Positions 24,016 through 35,832 of a stretch of DNA of 64,000 nt are shown piece by piece. The notes beneath the pieces were generated by a model. The model saw nothing but the letters and a program-made list of their open reading frames with translations, made no database searches and was not told the origin of the DNA. Source of the stretch: Prinia subflava (lineage: Eukaryota > Chordata > Aves > Passeriformes > Cisticolidae); NCBI RefSeq assembly GCF_021018805.1, contig NC_086266.1:8122001-8186000 (forward strand). Direction: 5' to 3'. How positions within the stretch are numbered: position 1 is the first letter of the stretch; each line of letters begins with the position of its first letter. Both the position numbers and the translations under genes were made by a program.

Positions 24016-24330
24016 CCCCGGGCAGTGAGCTCACCCCCCCTCAACCCGGGGCTCAGCCCCCCGCCGCCCGTGGTACCCCCCTCCAAACCGCCATCCCCCT
24101 GCTTCGGTTGTAACCCCCCCCCAAACCAGAGCTCCCCACCTGTCGGTGAACCCCCCAAACCGGGGCCACTCCCCGGCTCTGCTCATCCCGCAGGTGCGCC
24201 CCTCTCCCTGCCACCCCTCGACGCGTCGGGCCGGGGGGGCATCACCTCCTGTGCATCCCGGCCGCCTCCTGCCAACGCCCTGCCCTCCCCCTGCCCACGC
24301 CCTGCCGTCCCCCTGCCCGCCCTGCCCGCG

Positions 24331-25146
24331 GCTCTCGGGGGGAATTGGGGAGCAGAACAGCCCGGAACCGTGGGCTGCAGAGGAGCCGTCCCTCTTCTCC
24401 CTTTGAAGGGAAGAACCTTGGGTCAAAAATCGTAAAAACAACGAAATCAAGAAAAGTTTCACCAACTTTTTTTTCCCTGCTTCAATGAATCTGCCTGCCT
24501 CGTTCCCCAAATCCTTCCTTTCAGAGTCCCACGGGCTCCAGCTCTGCCTGTGCAGCCTCTCCATCCTCCCCAGCTAATCCTGCCTCTGCACTCACCCGTC
24601 CACGTGAATTTCCCCACAGCCAGTGGCGTTTCCTTCCCTCTCTCCCTGCCCACCACCAAGGCCAGTTCCTGCCACCACTAAAGTGGAGTTTGGTTGCACT
24701 GCTGGATCAGGGAGTGGGGGCAGTTCCCCTCCCTAGATGCTCTCAAAGGTGCATGAGAAGTGTGACAGCCTCATCAGCCCAGAGCAGGGGGGCTGCCAAG
24801 GAGGAGCCCCAGTGCCTGGGGTGGTGGAGGACAGGAGGGCCCTATGCTCAGAGCAAACTTCTGAAGGGAACCAGGTGGGCTTCTGCAGCCCCAAAATCCA
24901 GCCTCAATGGCTTTGGTACACAGTGCAGCTGTTCCAGAGTCAGGGATGGGATCTGTTTGCTGCTCCCTTTCCCACTCTTCTCTACAGAGCCTGAGCACAG
25001 CATCCTCTGAGTCCCTTCTCCTGGAGGTCCTGCCAGGTGTCTTGGGACAGACATGGTCAGGGAGTGTCACAGGGAAAGGAAAATCCTGCCCGGACCCCAT
25101 GACTCGATCCCTTCCTTACCTGAGAGGCTGAACCATCCCCCAAAAG
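24331..25146. other. Gene-free 5' flank of the POU4 gene
   Basis: No gene is recognised. GC content falls sharply after the CpG island and there are no strong motifs. Confidence 0.5.
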
Positions 25147-25235
25147 ATCACAGAATGGATTGGGCTGGGAGGCACCTTAAAGATCATCCAGTTCCAGCCC
25201 CCTGCATGGGCAGGGACATGAGGGAACCACCAGAG
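25147..25235 (-). mobile_element. CR1 LINE 3'-terminal fragment
   Basis: Inverted CR1 end: CACAGAATGGATTGGGCTGG and CACCTTAAAGATCATCCAGT. First CR1 on the upstream side of the gene. Confidence 0.85.
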
Positions 25236-27194
25236 ATGTTCCCTTGGTGCTGGGCCTGTCCAGGGAAAGGTCAGATCCAGAGACTGAAAGGCACAATCAC
25301 TGTGTCTGATGATGCCCAGACTTGGGCACAGCCACCAAACCCACCACGGAAGTCCCCAAAACCAGCCCTGTGCAGCCCATGATTCCCCAGGGCTGAATCC
25401 TGACTCCAGAGAAATCCTCCTGGAGAAAAAAAATGACACCAGCACCAAGGTGCTGCCAGGAAGGCCCTGTCCCCTGAGGTGGCCTGAGACACTGCCAGCC
25501 CTTCCTGGAGCATCCCACGTGTGCCAGGGACCACCAGGCCCTGCCAGGATGCTCCGGCTCTCTGGAGGCGAGCGCAGGCAGGAGCTCGGAAGCCTCTTCC
25601 CTTCTCCCTGCTGCCAGCACAGCTCTGAGTCACGGTCTCCACTCTGCTCCTGGAGAGCTGCAGGATCAGGTGATGGCCAGAGGAGAGTGGATGCTGGAAA
25701 GCTCCACTGAGACTCCGGCAGAATTCCTTAGAAGGGGAATTGTGTCTTCCAGGTGCTCTGCAGTGGGATCTCTCCCCTCCAGCTGGGTTTGTTGATTCTC
25801 TCATGACTCTGGGAGCTTTTGTCTCAGGGTATTCCACAATTCCTTTTGCTGGGCTTCCCTTGGTGTCCCCTGTACCCCACTTTAGATTTTCTGCATCTCA
25901 GCAGCACAGAGGAGGTGGGATGGAGCGGTTCAGCTCCTGGTCCTGGATTTCACTCTCCCCAAGGAAGCAAACCTGTGCCAAGCTGCATTTTGCCGCTCTT
26001 CATGTAGGAAAATTGGATCAGATGGAGTCAACAGCATTCCCTCCTTCCCATTCCTCTGTGTGCCAGCAGTTTTCCAAACCACCGAGCCTTTGCTCTTTTC
26101 CTGTCACACCCCTGAATGTCCTGCCCTGAATTTTATCTTGACAATGAACTTTTTGAGCAAGGGACACTCAGGGAGGATCCCCGAACGCATCTCTGGGCAC
26201 CCTGGCACTGACTCTAAAACACAAGGACACCACAGGGACATCAGGAATCCCCTCCCAGTCCTATTCCATGGATGAACTCATCTTCCTGCTGCTTCCTACA
26301 CTGTGGATCTGTGGGCTGGTCCCAGAAGGGAAGGGAGCAATGCCCTCCATATCGAATCTCTGGATTGAGTCAGGAGTTACCAGGCTCCTCCTGGACAGGG
26401 AAAATCAAGGAAAACCCTCCCCCCTTTCAGCCAGGATGGGCAAAGATGTGGAAGCACCAAACAAGGAGAGGTTTCTACAGCAGGGGTAATCACAGACATC
26501 TCAAACACTTCCACAGCTATTGCTTTCGCTCTGGGCAACTCTGAATATTGGCACTTCCAAGGAGCAGGATTAACTTCCAGGGGACTGCCAGTGCTCTGCT
26601 TTGGCTTTCTGGATTAAGATGGAACAGCTCTGAAATGCTCCTTGTAGCCTTTACATGTTTGTTCCAGTGTTCCTCCCCAACTGATCCAAAACCTGGAACT
26701 GACCATACTCACCTCTCCCACCCATCCATAGCAGCAACCCCCGTGAGGCAGGAAATGCTTCACTGGAGTCAGAATTAAAAAGAGGAAAGTCAGGATCCTT
26801 CCTATTAAAACAAAACCAAACAAAAGCACTGAACAAAGACCCTCATAATCTGAGTCTCTGGAAAACAAATTCCTTCCAGGGTGAGTCCAGCTTCCAGGTT
26901 AAGAGCTGGCACCCCAGCCTGGTAAGGCTTTGGGGATCCTTTCTGAAACAAACCCCTGTGCAGAAATGAAGAGCCAGGAATCTCCTCACATTGTCGAAGG
27001 GAATGGCAAAAGATCCAACAGGGCAAGAATATCATGGAAATCATGACCCCCACAGCCAATGCGCAGGGGCTTCCCCCTGGAAGAACAATCCTGGACACAC
27101 TCCCCAGCGAGGTCTGAACTTGAGCAGCTCCAGCTCTCCGTTGCTTTTTGAGGATGACCCATAATTTCTCTGTCTGGCTCCCTGCCTACAACCA
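25236..27194. other. Gene-free stretch
   Basis: No gene or clear repeat recognised. Confidence 0.5.
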
Positions 27195-27480
27195 CTAAAA
27201 CCCTGCACGCCGCCTGATCCCGGTGTTTTCCATCAGAGCGGGCTGGCTGCAGACTTGCAGAGGCCCGGCCTGCCTGCCATGTGCTTCGGTGCCTCAGGCA
27301 GTTGCCTGCAGACTCCAGCTGTTTTTATTACCTAAGTGGGTTTGATTGCTCCTTCATTTGTGCCTGAATGAGAGCCCTTGGCACCCTCATGGGCTTTAAT
27401 GGGGTCTGTGTGTTCTCGCTCCCAATTAAACCCACGGGCAGCGATTAACAGCTTCCAGCAACTCCAGCGTGGAGCAGAGG
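27195..27480. promoter_or_regulatory. Candidate proximal enhancer, about 3.3 kb upstream of the POU4 gene
   Basis: Non-repetitive block with several homeodomain-type words (TTTTTATTACC, GATTGC, CCAATTAAA, GCGATTAAC) and CAGCTG E-boxes. Its composition looks constrained compared with neighbouring DNA. Function is inferred from motif density and position only. Confidence 0.3.
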
Positions 27481-28049
27481 GGACGAGGCTTTCCGGGGCT
27501 GCGGGAGAGGGTCCTGCAAAAGGGACACGACTTTGTGCATCCCCAGCAGACAGCTGGGCTGGCTGGAGATGGCTCTGTCCCCAGGTGACCGCTGCCACTT
27601 TCTTCTCATCAGGGGAGGTTCGGCTCAGCCACCCCAGCCTCACACAGATGCATTTTCCAGCAGTGGGGGACACCCTGGTGGGTGGCCAGGATGGGTGTCA
27701 CCCCAAAGTGGGGGTAGGAACATTAAGGACAGCTCCCACCTGCCCTGGCTATCGGGGCTGCTCCTGGAAACGTCATGTGGGGTTATGCAGAAATCAGGGC
27801 ATCAGGGCATGGACAGCCTTGCACCGCTTGGTCCTTCCCTCCCCTCCTTTTCCTTGTGCTCCTGCCCAGGGCCTGAGCTGGTGGAAGTAGCCAAAAACGG
27901 TGAATTCCTGGTGCACTTGGAGTTTTCAGCCCCAAGGTCTGACTCCAGGAGCCATCCCAGTGCCTAGGATCCCAGCTCTGCCAGGATTGTCCCGAGGCTG
28001 TGGCTCCGATGAGCACAGCATATCCCACATAGCCCACAGCCATCTGTGG

Positions 28050-28330
28050 CAACCCCGGGGAAGAGCCATCCGTCAAAATTAAGATGTTGGCGGATTAAAT
28101 GCTTCGATCTCATTGGAACGGGTGTTTTGTGATGAAAATTGGTTCTGTCAGGAGATGTGTAAGTGGTGCTACCTGCCAGAGGTCCGTGCACTGGGACCGG
28201 GGATGGATCGGCTGATGGAGTGCAGGAATGGAATGGAAAATCCAGGCCCAGGAGCTTTTTAACTCAATTAAAGTCTGGCTTGCTCCTGAGACAGCCCGTG
28301 GCATTAGGATTGAATTGAATTGAACTTGGT
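28050..28330. promoter_or_regulatory. Candidate upstream enhancer block
   Basis: AT-rich, non-repetitive sequence with GGATTAAATGC, AACTCAATTAAAG and a short TTGAAT duplication. It lies about 4.1 kb upstream of the predicted start site. Confidence 0.28.
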
Positions 28331-28440
28331 GTGGGGTAGAGAACAGGACCTCAACAGGCTGCCGTGACACCTCAGGTAGCAGGTGGTGGCGTTATGGGAG
28401 ACTCAGCAGAGGCCAAATTCTGTGTTGGAATTAGGAACAG

Positions 28441-28580
28441 ACATCACAGGACCATGGAATCATTGAGGTGGGAAAACTCCTCTCAGATCCTTGAGTCCAA
28501 CCACGCCCCAGCCAGGCCACCACTGACACCAGCTGCCACATCCACACAGCTCCTGAACCCCTCCATCCATGGTGCCAAGG
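28441..28580 (-). mobile_element. CR1 LINE 3'-end fragment
   Basis: Inverted CR1 tail: CATGGAATCATTGAGGTGGG, CTTGAGTCCAACCACGCCCC. Confidence 0.82.
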
Positions 28581-28689
28581 CATGGTTTGAAAAATCACAC
28601 TTTCAAAATGCCTGTTTCTGCAGGAAAATGCAGGAATAGCTCGTGGTGAGGATGAGATCCCTTCCCAGCCAGCAGAGCAGGGTGTTTAA

Positions 28690-28950
28690 TGCAGGTCTCG
28701 CACTTGAGGTGCAGGAGAAAGACAATCTGTGCTGGCCAACAGATCCAGCTTGTAAAAATCCTTATTAAAACCCCACTGAGCCTAATCGGGAAAGATGGCT
28801 TTTAATTAAAAAGTGCAACCATTCAGCCAACTTTTATAGGAGATTGCTGCGACCCCAGGAGATGCCAACCAGCAATAGATTCAACTCCTTCCGGAGGGAG
28901 GCATCCTTCCCATCCTTTGTTAGCTGGAACATCTCTGCCGCTTTTAAATG
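28690..28950. promoter_or_regulatory. Candidate upstream enhancer block
   Basis: Contains CTTATTAAAACC, GCCTAATCGG and TTTTAATTAAAAAG, homeodomain-type cores spaced over about 60 bp, then a lower-GC unique segment. Inference from composition and motifs. Confidence 0.28.
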
Positions 28951-29129
28951 GGCAACTTCACAGGTTTCCTGAGTGTGGTTTCTTCCATTAGGAAATGGGA
29001 ATCTTCTAACAGCTCACCCAGGCAGCAAAATTCCTGCACTCCATCTCCTGCATTAGGAACCTGGAGTCCACGCAGCTCTGCAGAGCAGGAGAGAGAGAGA
29101 GGGAGAAAAGAAAATCCAGATGGGGCAAA

Positions 29130-29310
29130 GTGTAGCTCGACTTTTTAATACTAAATTATTTACAGTAAGTAAAATCGTGTGTGTCAATTGTGAAAAGAGT
29201 CCAATTTGTTTGATTTACATTGCAGGGGGGTGCCCTGGGGTAGGGGGTGTTTAACTATCTCCTCTAATGTAATTGCCTATGGCAGCCCAGTAAATATTTG
29301 ATGGGCTGCC
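29130..29310. promoter_or_regulatory. Candidate upstream enhancer block
   Basis: AT-rich unique DNA with TTTTTAATACTAAATTATTT, CAATTTGTTTGATTT and TAATGTAATTGCC. It stands out from the GC-rich flanks and is not a known repeat. Confidence 0.28.
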
Positions 29311-29817
29311 TGAGCGAGGGAAGGAGCTGGGGCTGATGCTCCCGCAGCCCTCGCAGGGTATCAAATGCAGCTGCAGCCAGGCACTACGTGAGTCCTTCCC
29401 ATTGTGTATCTGGGCTGGCTCTAGCCCACTTTCAGGGTGGGAATGTGCACTTTCTGCTGGAAAACAGGTTTGTCCCCCGTGCCGTGGGTTTGTTTTATAT
29501 AAGAAGCCCAAATTTCTCTGTTGGTGCCTCACAGGAAGCATTTTCTTCAGCTTTTTAGCAGGAAAAGCAGGTTTTGCTCTTGTCAAGGATGTTTCCATGG
29601 CTTGGAGATGCTGGATCCTGGCCCCAGCTCACAGGAATTGTCCTTCAGTCACAGGAGGGTCAGACCTTGACTGAAGATGGTGAGGGGGATGTGGATGGAC
29701 AGGATTGGGAAGGACACAGAGGGGCTCCAGAGCAGAGGTATCTGCAAAAAATTCATAGTCCCAGCTCATTGCAGCCTATCATGTTCTTTCAATTTTTAGT
29801 GTTTCAAGCAGCACCAG

Positions 29818-30044
29818 GGTAGGCTCAGGTTGGACATCAGGAGGAATTTCTCCATGGAAAGGGCTGTCAGGCCTTGGCAGGGGCTGCACAGGTCAGTGGT
29901 GGAATCCCCATCCCTGGAGGTGTCCAAGGAATGCCTGGAAGTGTCACTCAGAGCTCTGGGCTGGGGACAACGTGGTGACTAGTCTCAGGTTGGACTCGAT
30001 GATTGCAGAGGCCTTTTCCAACCTCAGTGATCCTGGGATTCTGT
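29818..30044 (+). mobile_element. CR1 LINE 3'-end fragment
   Basis: Runs from GGTTGGACATCAGGAGGAAT through GGAGGTGTCCAAGGAATGCC to AACCTCAGTGATCCTGGGAT. Forward CR1 with an intact-looking tail. Confidence 0.9.
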
Positions 30045-30404
30045 GTCAAGATGGGCACACTCAGTGCCCTGGGAGTGGCACCTGTGGCCTGGGGACAAGG
30101 TTCTGCTGCTCAGACAAGGCTGGGACAGAGGCCTTGCTCCTCTCTGGGCAACTCTGCCAGTCTGTAGGAATTCCTGGAGGGTAGGAAATGTCACATCACC
30201 CACCTGGGACGGTAAATATTTAAAAAGGGGAACACCCCCTGCCTTTCTCCCTGCCCTCCTCATCCATATTCAGCTCCTGCAGCTCTTCCACCCCTACAGG
30301 AAACAGAGACCCTTGGGAAGAGGGAATTCACCAAGGGACTGTGTCTGCAGGTCCTTTGCCCTCTGAAGGGGTTTGGAGGTGCAGATTTGGGGATGAGAAG
30401 TCAG

Positions 30405-30450
30405 TGATCTATGAGGTCCCTTCCAAACCAAATCATCCATGGATTCCATG
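30405..30450 (+). mobile_element. Short CR1 3'-terminal remnant
   Basis: GATCTATGAGGTCCCTTCCA followed by AACCAAATCATCCATGGATT matches only the last few tens of bases of CR1. Confidence 0.5.
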
Positions 30451-31494
30451 GTTTGGAAGGGATACATGGGGGCCTCCAGCCCAATTTCCTGTTTGGAGCA
30501 GGGACAGCCAGAGCAGGTTGGTACAGTGGAGTTTGAACCTCCTGGGCTCCCAGACAGTGAGCAATCAGAGGCCATCCAAAATCTTCATCTACAAAGGCAA
30601 CCAAAAGTTGGGTGGGGATGCTGCATCCACCGGGTTTGGCATGGAAACCCCTCGGGGCTGTGGATGGAAGGATCTGGGCTCAGATGACACCAGCAGCCGG
30701 GCAGGGAGGGACAAGTGGGGCCCACACCAAGCTCCACAGAGGCCCCCATGAACCCACTGGGGTTTCTCTGAGGTTTTCTTGGATGATATCTGTGGGTGGG
30801 AGGCAGGAGCAGACAGGATGGAATGGAGGGGGATGGAGGTGTGGAGCAGGATGAGAGGCCTGCTGGAGTTCTGGGATGCAGAGAGAAATTTTGCATGGAA
30901 ATCCAAGCGGATGCTCCTGGTGCCCTGGGGTCCCAGCCTGCTCCTGCCAGGACACTTCCTGTGGTTGTCCATGTCCTGCTTGCTCCAGCTCTTACAGAAA
31001 CCAGCTCTATTAATATCCCAGTTCTTCTTCTCGGCCCATTACTCTCCTGATGGCCCAAATTTCCAGTTAGCTCCTCTCCAAATTTAAATGATGGCTTCCC
31101 CCTGTCTTCTCCGCCCCCACCTTTCCGAGAGATGTCGTCACTGATGACCCACATTCTGCTGCCTCTGAAGTGCCTGGCGCCGGGGCCATTAGATCCCTCT
31201 GCTGGGCTGGGACTGGCTGACAGCCAGTCCCAACCTCACAAGTAACCACGGCCATTCACCGGGAGAGGGAAGCTCCAGCCTTGCCAACAGCATTGGGGAA
31301 TGGAGAGGAAGGAAGGATGGAGCTGGATGAGGCTTCCTCCTACCCAGGGGGTGTCACCAGGGAAGGCAGGAAGGGGACCTGACAAGTAATGAACAGCTCT
31401 GAAAGAGTCAAGCAACCTTGGGAAAGTGTCTTCCCTGTCCTACCTGCTCTGAAGGTCTGCCAGGAGCTGGCAGATGGGATCCCATGGAATGCTG
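30451..31494. other. Gene-free stretch with a short perfect hairpin
   Basis: No gene recognised. A palindrome with 12-bp arms (TGGGACTGGCTG and its complement) and a one-base loop lies at 31208-31232. The surrounding segment 31000-31260 is unique and relatively AT-rich. Confidence 0.5.
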
Positions 31495-32135
31495 GTGAGA
31501 CTGGGACACCATGGACTGCTGTGGGATTGGGACACCATGGACTGATGTGGGATTGGGACACCATGGACTGCTGTGGGATTGGGACACCATGGACTGCTGT
31601 GGGATTGGGACATCATGGACTGCTGTGGGATTGGGACACCGTGGACTGCTGTGGGATTGGGACACCATGGACTGCTGGTGGAATTAGGATACCCTGGACT
31701 GCTGTGGGATTGGGACACCATGGACTGCTGTGGGATTGGGACATCATGGACTGCTGTGGGATTGGGACACCGTGGACTGCTGGTGGCATTGAGATCCCAT
31801 GGACTGCTGGTGGAATTAGGATACCCTGGACTGCTGTGGGATTGGGACATCATGGACTGCTGTGGGATTGGGACACCGTGGACTGCTGGTGGCATTGAGA
31901 TCCCATGGACTGCTGGTGGAATTAGGATACCCTGGACTGCTGGTGGGATTGGGATGCCATGGACTGCTGTGGGATCGAGATGTCAGGGAATGCTGATGGG
32001 CCTGGGACACCATGGGCTTTGGGTGATGTTGAGATCCCATGGACTGTTGATAGAATTAGGATACCCTGGACTGCTGGGGGGACAGAGGCCCCCTTAGACT
32101 GCTGGTGGGATTGGGATATCATGGACTCCTGGTGG
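31495..32135. repeat. Minisatellite, 26-27 bp unit, about 24 copies, with a higher-order period of 106 bp
   Basis: Units of GGGATTGGGACACCATGGAC plus TGCTGT, with variants GGCATTGAGATCCCATGG and GGAATTAGGATACCCTGG. A four-unit block repeats at a spacing of 106 bp (compare 31741 and 31847). Since 26 is not a multiple of 3, every frame reads a 26-residue period, which explains the long open frames here. They are not genes. Confidence 0.97.
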
Positions 32136-33208
32136 GATTGCTTTTCCTCTGACCCATCTTGCAGCCCCTGTGAGTCCTAAAGCACTGCAGACTCTTGGTG
32201 GGACCAGCACTGTGACATGGGTGTCACTCTGTGTGTGCCCATCTCCAAGCCTCCACACCCCTGAAGCCCTGCTTTGAGCAGTTCTTGTTCCTGGAGGCCT
32301 CCAAGCTCCATATCAAAAGCCAATGAGTTTCTGAAAGAGGAAAACTCTTTCAGTCCTGGTTTTGGTTCAGTGACGAACCTCAGTCCACATCTGAGTCAGT
32401 GTAGAGGCCAAAATTCCATCAGTCCATGGAAGAGAAATCCGTGAGCAGCTGGAAAGAGACCTTGCAAACAGGCATGGGAAACAGGGCAATGTCCCCTGTG
32501 CTGCCCATGGCTCTGGCCAGGGCAGCCCTTTCTTAAAACCTTCCTGAGAGTCACCTCTGGCCCCTCTCATTCTCTTTGGGTCCCAGGCTTGGGAAGAGCC
32601 TGCAGGAGCCAAAGCTTTTGGTCCCACCTGGAACTGATGGGCTCAAGACTGGATTGGTACAAACTGAGAGAGGGAGAGGAAGGGCAGAGACGTTCCTTGC
32701 CTTCCTCCAGCTTTGCTCATCACCATCATCTCTACCTTGAGGCCCCGTCCTGCATCTTTTCAGCTCTCCAGCACACTGCTAATCCCAGCTGTCACGGGTG
32801 CCCCGAGGTCCTCTTTGAGGAGACACCCCCAGGCAGCTCCCAATACCCCAAACACCTCCTGCCACCAGCCCAGCCCAGCCCAACCAACTCCCCCCTCTGA
32901 CCTGGACAAAGGAAAGGCCCAGGCAGGCAGGAAAGGCATCCCAAAGAGCAGCTGTGGCATCAGCTTCTCCCAAACAAGTTGTGTTGGACTGAGAGATGAG
33001 TTTTTGGCAGCATGGCCCAAAATCTCACTGCCACGGCACCTCCAGGGAACCTGGTCCTGCCATCCCAAGCCCCTTCCAGAGGGATCCAGCAGCTCCAGGG
33101 CAAACAGGCAGAGGATCTCCTCATCCAAAGGAGGTTCCTCCTGGACCTCACTTTGGCTCATTCAGCAAAGGGAGCTCCCTGGAAATTAATGCAGTGAGGG
33201 CTTCCAGC
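32136..33208. other. Gene-free stretch
   Basis: No gene or repeat recognised. Confidence 0.5.
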
Positions 33209-33325
33209 AAGAGGAAGAAGGTGAAAGAAAGAATAAGAAAGAAATACTAAGAAAATAAAAAGAAAGAAAGAACAGGAAGAAAATGAGGAGAGAAAGAGAG
33301 GAAAAATGAGGAAGGAAAGAGAGGG
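33209..33325. repeat. GAAA-type purine low-complexity tract
   Basis: Runs of AAGAAAGAAAG and GAGGAAAAATG words on the plus strand. Confidence 0.85.
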
Positions 33326-35435
33326 TCTTGGTTTTCTGAGTTAGAAGCAAAATTATCTTGATTTCCATTTGAATAATTCATGTTTGCCACGGGCCATGTA
33401 TTCCTGAGCTTGGGTGTCAAGTGTTTATTGAATATATCTCTTGACAGGGCACTTGTGTGATATTCAGCCATTGCCAGAGTGTGAAAAAAACACAACAAAT
33501 GGAAAAAGAGGGGGAAAAAAGGAAACACTAGAATGATGGCTTCCTCTGCCTCAGTTTGAGAATAATTGGCCCAAATGAAGCCCCTTTCCTTCCCATAAAG
33601 TCCCTCCTACCCCCTCCGTCCATGGGGATCCACCTGGGGGCCCAGCACGGGTGGCTGGGATGTTGTCCCTACACCCAGAGGGAGAAGCTCTGGGATCACC
33701 CTTGAGGATGAGCTCAGCAGGAGCTGGAGGAACTGGAGCCTTTGTCACCTTCTCAGCTTTTGCCAGGACGTGGAGATGTGATCCTGAGGACTTAGAGGGG
33801 TCTTATCCCAGAGGTTTCCACCTTGGAGTGAATCCCAGTTGTGGTGTGAGCCAGGTGGCTCAGGAGTGGCTCCTGGATGCCATGGACACCCTCATATATG
33901 GAGGGCCGTGGCTCCACCAGCCAGTGGGAAAAGCTGGAAAAAGGACATCTCCTCTTCCTGGGTGAACCAGACGAGAGCAGGGAGATGGAGCCATTCCCAG
34001 TGTATCCCTGGGATTAGAATGACTGGGGAGTCCCTCCATCAAAACCAGCATTGATCACGTACCGAAGGATAGAGGTAGGCACTGGAGGCAAATCTGGCTC
34101 CAGGGCAGTGAGTGGGGAAAGATTTGCCTCTGTCCTGGACAGTCCAATTCCCATTCTTTGGAGGATTCAGGGAAAAGCTCCCAGCGTCCTACCCCAGCTC
34201 TCACACAGACCTTGCTCTTCATGCAGTTCTTGAAGGCAGGGTTGGAAGGGGCTTTGGCTGGCCACGTCCACCCCAAACACCTCCTCAGGGCAGGAGTATC
34301 TCTGGGGAGTGGCTCAGAAACACCTGGTGGCTGAATGGTCCCAACCCCAGGACACAGGGATTGCAGCTGGACCTGCTGTGCCAGCCTGGGCAGGGCCTGT
34401 CCCCCCTGTGGAACACTCGGTGCTTCCCCAGGTGCTTGCTCAGCTCAGACAGGAGGGGCTGCAGGGGTGGGCAGTGCCCAGCAGGTTCCCCTGAGGTGGA
34501 ACACGGTCACATGCGGAGCTGGGCACAGTGGTGCTTCACCTTTTGGAGGATCTGGCTTCAGAATCCAGATGTGTCCAGGTGTCTGGGCAGTGAGGGCTCC
34601 CCATGGGGTACCTGGGGTAGATTCCCAGCCCCATCCTGCTGCGCCCTGCCCCGCTCAGCCCTCGGCAGTGACCACAGCTGCAGTGGCAGGACAGCCTCGA
34701 GGGGACACACCTCCCTCTGTGCCCCCCAACTCCTGCACCCCACAGGGGCTCAGGTATCCCTAGGACAGAGCAGGGAACAGCTTGGGGGGAACGCAGACAC
34801 TCCTGGGGTCTGCAGCACCTCGAGTTCACTTGCAAAGTGTCTTCTGACAGCAAACACAGGCTGCTGGCAGGGCCCCACCAAACCTAAACCCACACGGGGC
34901 CCTCAAATCCCGCAGCAGAGCCGGCAGCTGGCAGGAGCAGGGGGCAGAGCAGCCGGGCTGGCTGGCGGGGGAGCAATACCGTCACGGGGCGGCCGGGGGC
35001 GAGGAGAAGGCAGCGGTGCCCAGCACAAACCTGATCCCCCTGCAGAGCCCCGGGTCCCCCTGCAGCGGCACCCGGCCAGCAGCGAGAGCCCTCCCTGACA
35101 GGAGTCATGTGGAGACCGCCGGGGCAGCGGGAGCAGCCAGACAGGGAGACGGGGCCGGTCCCCGCCCGCTGCCCCCAGCACCCAGCTCCCAGCTGGTGCA
35201 GCAGCAGGGAGCCCTGCCTGGCCATATGCTCTGCGTGCTGCTTCAATTACCCCGCGCAGGAGCCGCAGCTCGCTCCGCTCCTGGGAGCGGCCCGAGGGGC
35301 CCGCGGGGGGAGCGGGGCCACGCCGGGGCTGCCGAAAACCGGAGCACCGTGGAAGGGCTTAAATCAGAGCAACTTCGCTCCGTGGGGGACACCCCTGGTG
35401 CTCCCACAGGCGGCTTGTGCCAAGGAGCATCTCTC
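33326..35435. other. Gene-free stretch ending in a CpG-rich segment
   Basis: No gene recognised. A long open frame at 34112-35098 has no family motif and its 3' part lies in CpG-rich DNA (about 34880-35340). TTTGAATAATTCATG near 33370 is a partial POU4-like site. Confidence 0.45.
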
Positions 35436-35572
35436 CTGTCCAGGGGCATCCCCGGTGTCCAGGGGCATCCCTCGTGTCCAGGAGAGTCCCTCGTGTCCAG
35501 GAGGGTTCCCCATGTCCAGAAACATCCCTCGTGTCCAGGAGGGTCCCTCGTGTCCAGGGGCATCCCAAGTTT
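35436..35572. repeat. Minisatellite, about 19-bp unit, about 7 copies
   Basis: Units TGTCCAGGGGCATCCCTCG and TGTCCAGGAGGGTCCCTCG alternate in tandem. Confidence 0.93.
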
Positions 35573-35774
35573 AACAACCCCAGCAGGGCTGGGAGCCTCT
35601 CTGCACCATCTGGGGGTGGGTCTGGCTCCTGAACCTCTAGGCCAGGACTCGGGACTCTGCTCCTGGCATTAAGGATCCATTCCCAGCCCTAAGGAGGGTC
35701 AGAAGATCCCAAGTCCTCTCTCCAGAAAGATTATTCTTCCCAAACTGAGCCCCCAGTGAAATGGTGTTAATGGG

Positions 35775-35779
<5 letters not shown>

Positions 35780-35829
<50 letters not shown>
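35780..35829. repeat. Poly(A) run of 50 bases
   Basis: Uninterrupted A on the plus strand from 35780 to 35829. It marks a sharp change from GC-rich to AT-rich DNA. It may be a retroposon tail, a slippage-prone assembly point or a junction artefact. Confidence 0.95.

Positions 35830-35832
<3 letters not shown>

Larger units (their letters stand above)
22340..24330. other. CpG island over the POU4 gene
   Basis: Dense CpG dinucleotides and very high GC run through exon 2, the intron, exon 1, the promoter and about 0.4 kb upstream. The island is typical of developmental regulator genes. Boundaries are estimated by eye. Confidence 0.8.

Noticed and set aside
23181..24158. Upstream extension of the exon 1 frame to a 304-aa protein starting near 24158
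   Set aside because: The extension translates promoter and intron sequence; MMSMNSKQ with a good Kozak context is the family start, and the donor after CLPAPQ ends the exon.
31389..32097. Repetitive open frames with a 26-residue period
   Set aside because: Artefact of a 26-bp tandem repeat without stop codons.
34112..35098. 328-aa open frame on the plus strand
   Set aside because: No recognised domain, overlapping frames on the opposite strand, composition typical of non-coding GC-rich DNA.
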